Assembly (NCBI GenBank): GCA_003229915.1
Contig: QIGA01000147.1
Location: forward strand, 1 to 9,150
Direction of reading: 5' to 3'
Source: Chloroflexota bacterium
GTDB taxonomy: Bacteria > Chloroflexota > Dehalococcoidia > SZUA-161
Length of the DNA: 9,150 bases
The notes under the pieces were generated by a model. The model saw only the letters and a program-made list of their open reading frames with translations. It did no database searches and was not told the origin of the DNA. Position numbers and translations under genes: made by a program. Positions 1 to 5,917 of the stretch are shown here, piece after piece. How positions within the stretch are numbered: position 1 is the stretch's first letter; every line of letters starts with the position of its first letter.

Positions 1-171
1 GGAGAGTGTCCGACAACTTAGCAAAACAGGATTGCCTGGAGCAGATGCTCCAACCTGCCCATAATCATCAGGCAGGCTCCTGGCACAGGGTGGGCGACAT
101 CCCGAAAGTCGCCGAAAGGGGTAGAAGGCCGAAAACAGTCCCCCCCTACCCCTTGCCTGACATGTGCGGCG
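1..171. other. Hairpin-rich non-coding segment downstream of acsC
   Basis: No credible gene is visible here. Three inverted repeats can be read: TGGAGC/GCTCCA around AGAT (37-52), GGCGAC/GTCGCC with a 9-nt loop (93-113), and AGGGGTAG/CTACCCCT with a 21-nt loop (117-153). The last begins about 19 nt past the acsC stop on the minus strand, so it could protect the mRNA 3' end or reduce read-through. It lacks a T-tract, so I do not call it an intrinsic terminator. The far left end has TGTCCGACA near position 8, which resembles some insertion-sequence termini, but nothing confirms this. The segment could be a dispersed repeat. Confidence 0.4.
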
Positions 172-1524
172 TTAATTCTTCCAATTCTCCTTGAGGAAAC
201 CACCAACAGCCATGGCCTCACGTGGCCCCACCATGATCTTCCAGTCCGGCAGCTCCTCCTCGAGCTCACCCCTGAGCACAGCTACCCCACCGGGGATGAT
301 CACGTTCCGATGGCTCATCTTCTCCGCCGCGTTCTCACCCTTAACTGCCTTGGCTATCTTCTCAGCGTCGAACTTGCCGGCGGACCAGGCGGTGAGCACT
401 GAGAGACCTTCGGTATCGCAAACCAGGAGCCATGAAGGCCAGCCGGCACTCTCCAGTTCCCCGGCTATGGAGAAGTAGGTCAGCGAGAAGTTGGTGGTGA
501 CACAAAGCGGGCTGTCCGCCTTGGGCTCGCCGATCTGATAGAGACCCGGCTTCATTTGTATCGGCTTCTGTGGGTCGGTGTAGATATTAAGCCGCAGAGT
601 GATCAGGCTCAGGGCCAATGCTGGCGTGAAGTGGTCGATAACCACTATGCTGGCATACTTGGCGATGTGCTGCGCCGCCAGTACCGCTTCCTCATCCAGC
701 GAGGATGCGCCCTCTCCCGGGAAGGTGATTACAGGGTAGCCGAGGGGCTCGAAGCGTTTCGCCAGGGCCAGCCTGCGGATCTGGGTCAGGGTGACGAGCG
801 AATCAGCGAAGCCCCGGATGCCAGGATCGAGGATTAGGTCCTTCACACCGGCTGCCGCCGCCTTCTCCGTCAGTTCGGCCAGCTCGTTCAGTCCATCCGA
901 ACTGCGGATAGCCAGCGGGCAACCGCATTTCTTGGCCAGCTCTACCATCTGGTCGATATTGTCCTTAGTCGCGGCGTAGAGCGCCGGCTTGGCATCGCCG
1001 ACCTTCTCCAGCGCCGCGCTCATGCCGGCCGGGTCTCCAGCCATCAAGATCAGCGGGAGGTCGGTCTGGGAGCTGACCGTAGCAACACACTTGGCGAACG
1101 TGGCGGCATCTCCGGACTCGTTCTGGATGGCAAAGCCGTCCATTCCAAGTGTCATCCCGACGCGGTCCACGCTATAGCCGCTGATTTCCTCCACGGCCTT
1201 GGCCACCTCATCCGCCGAAGCGGTATCCTTGATCCTCACCACAAGCCCTGTGGGATGGACGAAGGTTTTCTCGTGGCGGAACATAACCGTCTCATTGCCA
1301 ACCTCGATCTTCTTCTCCCCAGCGCCGATGGTTACCAGGCGAATCGGGGGCTTGGCGGCGGCTTCCAGCGCCGCTTTACCCTCATCGTTGACATAGGGGC
1401 AAGCCGAGAGTTCCACTCCGGCGGCTGCCAGCTTCATGGCGAAGGCCAAACAGGTTGGAAAGCCACATTCCTTGCAGTTTGTCTTAGGCAAGAACTTGTA
1501 GATTTGAATTCCCGTCAATGCCAT
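172..1524 (-). CDS. acsC: Corrinoid iron-sulfur protein large (gamma) subunit, AcsC
   Basis: This is the large subunit of the cytoplasmic corrinoid iron-sulfur protein. It takes the methyl group from methyl-tetrahydrofolate onto its cobalt and delivers it to the A-cluster of acetyl-CoA synthase. The 450-residue length is close to characterised bacterial AcsC (about 446). The N-terminal [4Fe-4S] motif is complete: C17, C20, C25 and C42 (C-x2-C-x4-C-x16-C) within FLPKTNCKECGFPTC. A TIM-barrel middle region follows, and the last 120 or so residues form the corrinoid-binding domain, ending in the family's GPREA motif and a short tail. The ATG at 1524 has a GGAAAGGAGA ribosome site and lies 20 nt after acsD, so the two are translated from one message. 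It is the last operon gene in view. The nickel-iron CO dehydrogenase and methyltransferase that would serve it are not in the window. Confidence 0.96.
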   Translation of the reverse strand: MALTGIQIYKFLPKTNCKECGFPTCLAFAMKLAAAGVELSACPYVNDEGKAALEAAAKPPIRLVTIGAGEKKIEVGNETVMFRHEKTFVHPTGLVVRIKDTASADEVAKAVEEISGYSVDRVGMTLGMDGFAIQNESGDAATFAKCVATVSSQTDLPLILMAGDPAGMSAALEKVGDAKPALYAATKDNIDQMVELAKKCGCPLAIRSSDGLNELAELTEKAAAAGVKDLILDPGIRGFADSLVTLTQIRRLALAKRFEPLGYPVITFPGEGASSLDEEAVLAAQHIAKYASIVVIDHFTPALALSLITLRLNIYTDPQKPIQMKPGLYQIGEPKADSPLCVTTNFSLTYFSIAGELESAGWPSWLLVCDTEGLSVLTAWSAGKFDAEKIAKAVKGENAAEKMSHRNVIIPGGVAVLRGELEEELPDWKIMVGPREAMAVGGFLKENWKN

Positions 1525-1544
1525 TTTCTCACGTCTCCTTTCCC

Positions 1545-2492
1545 CTATTTGCCCATCAGCTTATCGATAGTCGCCTTGATACGCTCCACAGCCTTGGGGT
1601 GACACATCACTACTATGTCGCAGCCGGCATTGATAACAGTTGAAGCAGTAACAGCTTCCCAGACCACCGATCGCTCTTCGTGGTCGCCCCAGGTAGCTGG
1701 CACCCCTTCGCCTGTCTTCGCCTCTTTCTGCCGCCACACCTCACTGCCGGCATGATTGATGATGGGCAAGGTGGTCATAGCATCGCCACCGAGGCCGGCC
1801 AGTCGTAAGCGCTCGTTGATCGAGTAGCCATACTCTATTCCGTATCCCAGCGCTCCGGTATCGGGGTCCATTATGGTCGAGTCCAGAGGCACCCCTATGT
1901 CGGAGAGCATAATGTTAAGCTGTTTACACAGGTTTATGTCAAGCGGGGTTTTGGCAATGGCGACATGGCCATCTGAGATACAAACGGCAGCGATGGTGCG
2001 GTAGTTCTTCTCCTCACAATTGCCCAGTGCCACACGCTGCCCCCGTGCCGCCTCCGAAGCTGCCGTCAACACCTCGTTGTCTTTCTCCGCTACACCAGGT
2101 CCAATGACGATGAGAGGTATGTCGACAGCCGAAAGCACCTTGTCCACCACTGCTTTCGCCTCGGCGGCGCCGGTGTCACCGCCCTCAGGATGGGCGCTCA
2201 GCAGTTTCAGGCATATGATGTCGGCGCCGAATTCCACGGCCTTCTTGGCCCATGTTCCCGGGTCTTTTACCGCGTCGCCCCAAGCGGATAGCAGGGGCGA
2301 GGGCCACCCGGATGGCTCCTTATCATAGACTTCGATAGCTACCTTGGGAGGGTTGGGGATGGAGCCCTCGAATGTGAGGAAGGGCAATGTAGTCTCGCCA
2401 CCGACGACAACCTCTTTGCGCCCGCCACCTCCCAGCTTCACCTCTTTTACAGCACCGGTCCATTTCTCAATGGGAATCTCTACTTCTGGCAT
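1545..2492 (-). CDS. acsD: Corrinoid iron-sulfur protein small (delta) subunit, AcsD
   Basis: This is the small subunit of the corrinoid iron-sulfur protein. It forms a heterodimer with AcsC and helps shelter the corrinoid during methyl transfer in the Wood-Ljungdahl pathway. From the chosen start it has 315 residues, beginning MPEVEIPIEKWTG, which is the usual family N-terminus and length. The sequence reads as a TIM barrel, with typical segments such as ICLKLLSAHPEG, PLIVIGPG, STIMDPDTGALGYGIEY and TLPIINHAGSEVW. The frame stays open upstream to 2531, but those 13 codons do not look like the family. The ATG at 2492 is preceded by AAAGGAGG at a 9-nt spacing, so I take it as the start. The gene sits between acsB (99-nt gap with a terminator-like hairpin) and acsC (20-nt gap), so it can be expressed apart from acsB. 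Confidence 0.95.
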   Translation of the reverse strand: MPEVEIPIEKWTGAVKEVKLGGGGRKEVVVGGETTLPFLTFEGSIPNPPKVAIEVYDKEPSGWPSPLLSAWGDAVKDPGTWAKKAVEFGADIICLKLLSAHPEGGDTGAAEAKAVVDKVLSAVDIPLIVIGPGVAEKDNEVLTAASEAARGQRVALGNCEEKNYRTIAAVCISDGHVAIAKTPLDINLCKQLNIMLSDIGVPLDSTIMDPDTGALGYGIEYGYSINERLRLAGLGGDAMTTLPIINHAGSEVWRQKEAKTGEGVPATWGDHEERSVVWEAVTASTVINAGCDIVVMCHPKAVERIKATIDKLMGK

Positions 2493-2501
2493 ACCGAAAA
2501 G

Positions 2502-2509
2502 CCTCCTTT
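2502..2509 (-). promoter_or_regulatory. Ribosome binding site that fixes the acsD start
   Basis: AAAGGAGG on the minus strand lies 9 nt before the ATG at 2492. It supports that start over the longer open frame reaching 2531, which has no comparable site and would place codons across the site itself. Confidence 0.8.
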
Positions 2510-2524
2510 CCCTGAATCCAGCAT

Positions 2525-2553
2525 AAAACAAGGGTCAACAAACGTGACCCTTG
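2525..2553 (-). terminator. Terminator-like hairpin between acsB and acsD
   Basis: On the minus strand a perfect 9-bp stem, CAAGGGTCA/TGACCCTTG with a 7-nt loop, is followed by TTTTATGC. It begins 38 nt past the acsB stop and ends about 30 nt before the acsD ATG. The U-tract is short, so I expect partial termination or 3'-end protection of the acsB part of the message, not a full stop. Such a structure could set an unequal AcsB to AcsCD ratio. Confidence 0.55.
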
Positions 2554-2591
2554 CTTGACAAGCATGCTTTCCCCATCCCAGCCATACCAGC

Positions 2592-4829
2592 CTAGATAAT
2601 CGGATCCATCGTCAGAGCGGGGTGTCCCTTCTCCTCAAGGAATGTCGGCAGCTCCTCCACAGTGGTAACCGTGCTGCCGTCGGCGATCTTATCCATGAGA
2701 TCAGGAACTCCCTCACGCTCGCAAGCCTCTTGTAGTTCCTCCGCTAGCTCCTCCTTCAGATTCTTGGACAGCCACACCAACCGCTTGATGCCGCCCTCCA
2801 CGGAGATGAACTTCTTGCTTGCTATATACGTCTTGCCGTGGCCCATCATACCGGGCGTCTGCAGACCGCCACCGACCGTGGCCATCAGGGTGGTGAAGGT
2901 CATTCCCGAGGGGGTCATGCCGTAGTCATCGCGCGACACGATCATAACGCCGTTGGCCTCAGGAATAATAGCCATGACGCACTCGCAGCAGCCGCAGGTG
3001 GTCATAGGAGAGTCCATAAGGGAATAGAGGGTGAACCTCTCTACGTTCTTGTTGGAATGGTCATAGACGAACTTGTTGACCCCCTCGAACTCACCCATGG
3101 ACTCGTCGATTATCGTCCCCTTGGGCACAGGCTGGTTGGGCCCGTTGGGGTTGATCTCGAAAGATGCCCGGCAGTCAAGCCAGCTATAAGCGCCACACAG
3201 GCCAACCCGCTCCGGATTGATGACACAGACGTGGTTGGGAGCAAAGGACTGGCACAGCGTGCAGCTATAGAAGGTATCCACGGCTTCATCCGTGAGCCCG
3301 GACATACGAGCGTTGCGCTCTTTGTACACGACGCGGGCTTGCTCCATCAGCTCCTTTACCTTCTCAGGGTCGCTGTGCAGGGTTACCTGCACCTTATCCA
3401 CAATGGCGCCGAAATCGTTGTGCATGCAGGTATGCAGAATGTCGCCTATGTGCCTCAGCGTGAAGCCCTTGGCGATGGCGTTCTTGTGAATGCGTATCCA
3501 GGTGATATCGCGCTGGCCCTGGTGGGAGAATCCCTCGGCACCGTTGAGCATATGATGCATCTGGCGCTCCAGAACAGGCTCGAAATCCTTCTGCATCTTG
3601 CGCCCGGATACATCGACCACGATACCCAGAGGCACCTTAGACCCTTCTTCGAAACTATCAATATCGGGGCCAACCACCTCGATCTTGCCATCCTCGACAT
3701 CGTCCATCTCATTCATCCGCAGCCATTCGAAGCACATGCCGCCTTTGCCACCGAACTCGGCAGCGAGGTCAGCCCTGCGGACCACCTCGCCCTCGAAGGC
3801 AGGCCCATAGGCACCGGGAATGGGAACCTTGGCGATCTTGATCTTGATGCCTCGGAGCTCGACGCACCGTTGCACCAGCCTCTCTGCCCTCTCAAGGTCA
3901 TCCTTGCCCGGAATGTCGTCAAAGGGCATGCTGACCACGTGTTCGAACTGCGTGATTCCGGTGGGCAGGATATTGGGGATCACGGTATCGGCGAACACGG
4001 GGAAGCCGTAGTTGATAGCCCCGGCGGCTGCGGCATACTTCCGATCGTCAACCGGGCCCAGGGCGAGGACGAAAGCGAAGCAGCGGAACTTGTTATAGAG
4101 CAGAATGCGGCGAAAATCGCCGGCGGCGACGCCCCCAAAGCTCAGGGCAGCGATAGTGGCAAAGCCCAGGGCGTAGATGGCGGAGGTGGTATCGGAGCCG
4201 AAGGGGACGATATAGGTATCATAACCCATATCCACACCTTCCTCCTGCAACTGGTCCACCATGGAGCGGCCACTGCTGTCGCTGCACAGGAAAATGAGCT
4301 GTCCCCTCGATTGAAGCTCACGCACGATCTTGACCGCCACCTCGTTGCTCTTGGCAGCACCCACTATCGCGGCGAAGCCGGGCATACGGCCATCCACCAA
4401 CTGGATGCCCCACGATCTGGCCTGCACATCACTGATAGGCCCGTTGTATTCGAAGCCGTTCCGCTTCTCGGGCTGCTCGCCCTTGGCGAAGCGGACGCCC
4501 TCGATGGTTTCAAAGGCAAACAGGGTGGCCGCCCCAGCGTCCAGGGTTTCCCCAAGATAGGGCAACCACAGGTCCTCACTCGGCACCGGCGGCAACAGGC
4601 TCTTGGCGTGTTCCACGACAGGCACTAAATCGCCCAGCTTGCCCACCTTATGTCCCAGCAGGCCATAAATGACCGGGAGGTAGAATGTTGTGCCTCCGCC
4701 CGCCTTGTCCTTGAATGCAATGGGGGCATCGGGCCCCAGTTTCTGCAGAGCATCCTGAAGCAATTCGTCCGCTTCCGCGACTGCACTTTGAGCACCTCTA
4801 ATCGCTGAGGTGGCAATGAACTTGGACAT
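2592..4829 (-). CDS. acsB: Acetyl-CoA synthase (CODH/ACS beta subunit), AcsB
   Basis: This enzyme makes acetyl-CoA at its nickel-containing A-cluster from CO, CoA and the methyl group on the corrinoid protein, and can run in reverse. The 745 residues match full-length bacterial AcsB (Moorella, 729). The N-terminal domain that docks on CO dehydrogenase in characterised complexes is present and is lacking in short archaeal CdhC. All A-cluster ligands are visible: C523, C526, C535 and C545 (C-x2-C-x8-C-x9-C in SCTLCQSFAPNHVC and GLCG), then the C612-G-C614 motif that holds the distal nickel. The spacing equals Moorella C506/C509/C518/C528 and C595/C597 shifted by 17. The ATG at 4829 follows GGGAGG and lies 15 nt after the small upstream gene. 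The partner CO dehydrogenase gene is not in the window; Dehalococcoides mccartyi is known to keep AcsB without one, so its absence here is uninformative. Confidence 0.97.
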   Translation of the reverse strand: MSKFIATSAIRGAQSAVAEADELLQDALQKLGPDAPIAFKDKAGGGTTFYLPVIYGLLGHKVGKLGDLVPVVEHAKSLLPPVPSEDLWLPYLGETLDAGAATLFAFETIEGVRFAKGEQPEKRNGFEYNGPISDVQARSWGIQLVDGRMPGFAAIVGAAKSNEVAVKIVRELQSRGQLIFLCSDSSGRSMVDQLQEEGVDMGYDTYIVPFGSDTTSAIYALGFATIAALSFGGVAAGDFRRILLYNKFRCFAFVLALGPVDDRKYAAAAGAINYGFPVFADTVIPNILPTGITQFEHVVSMPFDDIPGKDDLERAERLVQRCVELRGIKIKIAKVPIPGAYGPAFEGEVVRRADLAAEFGGKGGMCFEWLRMNEMDDVEDGKIEVVGPDIDSFEEGSKVPLGIVVDVSGRKMQKDFEPVLERQMHHMLNGAEGFSHQGQRDITWIRIHKNAIAKGFTLRHIGDILHTCMHNDFGAIVDKVQVTLHSDPEKVKELMEQARVVYKERNARMSGLTDEAVDTFYSCTLCQSFAPNHVCVINPERVGLCGAYSWLDCRASFEINPNGPNQPVPKGTIIDESMGEFEGVNKFVYDHSNKNVERFTLYSLMDSPMTTCGCCECVMAIIPEANGVMIVSRDDYGMTPSGMTFTTLMATVGGGLQTPGMMGHGKTYIASKKFISVEGGIKRLVWLSKNLKEELAEELQEACEREGVPDLMDKIADGSTVTTVEELPTFLEEKGHPALTMDPII

Positions 4830-4844
4830 CTTTTTCTGCCTCCC

Positions 4845-5264
4845 TTAGTATCTTCGAAAGTCCCCTGACATCGCGGCATCCATGGGGTTGGTTGCGGTCA
4901 TCCGGCCGGCTGCCTGGAATCCCGGGCTGATTGCATACGAGCTATCATCGCAGGTATAGGGAGCAACCCCCCTCAGCACCTCTTGGGCCTGGGCAACGCG
5001 GTCCTCATCAGCCTGGACACCGACCACGATGCCACCCGACGAGACAATGTACTGGTAGTAGCTGACCGTCACCTCGGGAACGCCCATCTCCGTCAACTTG
5101 CTCGTATCGGATACTGACTTGATGCCAGTGCCCAGATCCTTCGAGCGTTCCGCGCTTGCGACGACCACTATCTCCCCTGCCTTGTAGCCTTTGGCCTTGA
5201 GCTCCTCTATTGCCATATTTGCCTCTTTGGGTTCTCGAAAAAGCTTTGTCGCTACTTTGGCCAT
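4845..5264 (-). CDS. Small YflT-like (general stress protein 17M type) protein heading the acs operon
   Basis: A 139-residue soluble protein with no signal peptide or membrane segment. Residues 1-100 resemble the YflT/general stress protein 17M domain: an N-terminal strand and helix (ATKLFREPKEANMAIEEL), GYKAGEIVVVAS, then MGVPE (60-64) and YYQYIVSSGGIVVGV (69-83) ending in a helix with ADEDRVAQAQEVL. The glycine-rich hydrophobic stretch common in larger relatives is missing. The C-terminal tail, NPMDAAMSGDFRRY (126-139), is distinctive and may be a binding motif. The biochemical role is unknown. The ATG at 5264 has an AAGGAG site, and the gene is the first in the acs operon, only 15 nt before acsB. 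That suggests a link to the synthase or its regulation, but this is inference. The domain assignment is by resemblance only. Confidence 0.72.
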   Translation of the reverse strand: MAKVATKLFREPKEANMAIEELKAKGYKAGEIVVVASAERSKDLGTGIKSVSDTSKLTEMGVPEVTVSYYQYIVSSGGIVVGVQADEDRVAQAQEVLRGVAPYTCDDSSYAISPGFQAAGRMTATNPMDAAMSGDFRRY

Positions 5265-5279
5265 AACACACTCCTTGAT

Positions 5280-5294
5280 CCAGGTTTTGCCTGG
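5280..5294 (-). promoter_or_regulatory. Small hairpin next to the first operon ribosome site
   Basis: On the minus strand CCAGG-CAAAA-CCTGG forms a 5-bp stem with a 5-nt loop. It ends 4 nt before the AAGGAG site of the YflT-like gene. It may modulate translation, or be a chance short repeat. Confidence 0.3.
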
Positions 5295-5318
5295 TATTTA
5301 AGCAACTTGCGCGGTAAA

Positions 5319-5372
5319 TAAAAAAAGCCCTATCACCCTCTGGCTATTCGCGCCCACGGTGACAAAGCCCTT
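5319..5372 (-). terminator. Intrinsic terminator in the acs leader (candidate attenuator)
   Basis: The RNA arm at 5368-5358 (GCUUUGUCACC) pairs with that at 5337-5327 (GGUGAUAGGGC) over 11 bp with three G-U wobbles, and can run to 15 bp by pairing into the U-tract. The 20-nt loop holds a small GGC/GCC hairpin. Seven U residues (5326-5320) follow directly, as in an intrinsic terminator. It lies about 70 nt past the predicted transcription start and about 55 nt before the first gene of the operon. A terminator placed there suggests attenuation of the acs operon, or a short leader RNA of about 120 nt. I could not match the leader to any riboswitch class I know. Confidence 0.65.
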
Positions 5373-5441
5373 AGACCGAGAAAAGCAATGGTAACTCACG
5401 GTAGATGCCTGAGGACAAGTGAAATGACCCACTGCCCCTAG

Positions 5442-5459
5442 CTGTGAATTCTATCACAG
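5442..5459. promoter_or_regulatory. CRP/FNR-family-type operator palindrome centred on the acs -10 box
   Basis: CTGTGA-N6-TCACAG is an 18-bp perfect inverted repeat whose core TGTGA-N6-TCACA equals the half-site arrangement known for CRP. The six central bases are the -10 hexamer itself, so a bound regulator would block RNA polymerase, which implies repression. It differs from the CO-sensor CooA site (TGTC...GACA), so a CRP-like factor other than CooA is more likely. No regulator gene is in view. Confidence 0.6.
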
Positions 5460-5476
5460 GAGCTAAGGCTAGTCAA
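5448..5476 (-). promoter_or_regulatory. Sigma70-type promoter of the acs operon
   Basis: Minus strand -35 TTGACT (5476-5471), a 17-nt spacer and -10 TAGAAT (5453-5448), with an extended -10 TG one base upstream (TGATAGAAT). Initiation is expected near 5441-5443, giving a leader of about 177 nt before the ATG at 5264. Both boxes match consensus at five of six positions at ideal spacing, so this should be a strong basal promoter that needs control. That fits the overlying palindrome and the downstream terminator. Confidence 0.75.
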
Positions 5477-5857
5477 TGTTGTGGCTTCAGCCATACTGTT
5501 CGGTTACAGTTGATAGAGGGTGATATACTATGTGTAAACTAACCCAGTATGCTATACCTAAAATAAAAATGGCTACTTATAGATTTGGGGACATAGGTAG
5601 TATATACTTTGAGGCTCAACCAACAAGGCTTTGGAAATTTCTCTATTGTAGATGTAATGAGCCTGTTGCACAAACCCCCCGCCTGAAGCTGGAGTGGTGC
5701 TCGCGCTAGCTTCAAATAACCAGTTTGTGCAACAACCTCGTATAGCTTTTATTTGGCTTATAGCTTACTTGATATATTTTTTTGTGAAAAGAAAGAAGGA
5801 AGCACTAGGAGAACAGAATAGACAGAATGAGGGGATTAACCGTGCGCTGCGTAGTAT
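5477..5857. other. AT-rich intergenic region between the acs operon and the accessory island
   Basis: I see no supported gene here. A 46-codon open frame at 5569-5709 (+) has no ribosome site and runs into the inverted repeat, so I do not call it. The only clear structure is the nested repeat at 5659-5739. The stretch at 5741-5857 shows nothing recognisable beyond runs of A and T. The base composition changes here from GC-rich pathway DNA to the lower-GC right-hand half. Confidence 0.5.
5659..5739. repeat. Nested inverted repeat, possible MITE or insertion-sequence remnant
   Basis: The outer arms at 5659-5675 and 5723-5739 match at 15 of 17 positions, with a perfect 11-bp core GTTGCACAAAC. 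Inner arms TGAAGCT (5684-5690) and AGCTTCA (5708-5714) are perfect. The whole 81-bp unit can fold as a long hairpin and resembles paired ends of a small non-autonomous element with no transposase. I see no clear target-site duplication. As a terminator it would lack a T-tract on either strand. Confidence 0.5.
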
Positions 5858-5886
5858 TTGAATGTGCTTGACTTTTAATGTAAAAT
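5858..5886 (+). promoter_or_regulatory. Candidate promoter of the sce7726-like gene
   Basis: TTGAAT (5858-5863), a 17-nt spacer and TAAAAT (5881-5886) would start transcription near 5893, giving a leader of about 25 nt. A second reading, TTGACT (5868-5873) with AATAAT (5893-5898), has an over-long 19-nt spacer. The two overlap and cannot be told apart by eye. Confidence 0.45.
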
Positions 5887-5917
5887 TCGCCAAATAATTG
5901 CAGCTGTACAAAAACAA

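Noticed and set aside
18..269. 83-codon minus-strand open frame overlapping the acsC 3' end
   Set aside because: It shares about 100 bp with the conserved end of acsC in another frame and reads through hairpins; no ribosome site or domain supports it.
2838..4628. 596-codon open frame on the plus strand opposite acsB
   Set aside because: It is a long shadow frame, common opposite GC-rich genes. The minus-strand AcsB has every A-cluster ligand, and the plus frame has no recognisable domain.
5305..5430. GTG-initiated leader peptide running through the acs leader terminator
   Set aside because: The frame is open, but the purine run before the GTG is only 2 nt away and there is no run of a regulated amino acid, so a leader-peptide attenuator is not supported.
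5373..5441. Cobalamin, THF, SAM or Moco riboswitch in the acs leader
   Set aside because: A cobalamin switch would suit a corrinoid-protein operon, but I found none of the conserved boxes of these classes.
5442..5459. CooA (CO-sensor) binding site
   Set aside because: CooA sites have TGTC...GACA half-sites; here they are TGTGA...TCACA, so a CRP-type site fits better.
5569..5709. 46-codon plus-strand open frame
   Set aside because: There is no ribosome site or recognisable family, and its 3' half is the inverted repeat. It could be a transposase scrap, but nothing shows it.
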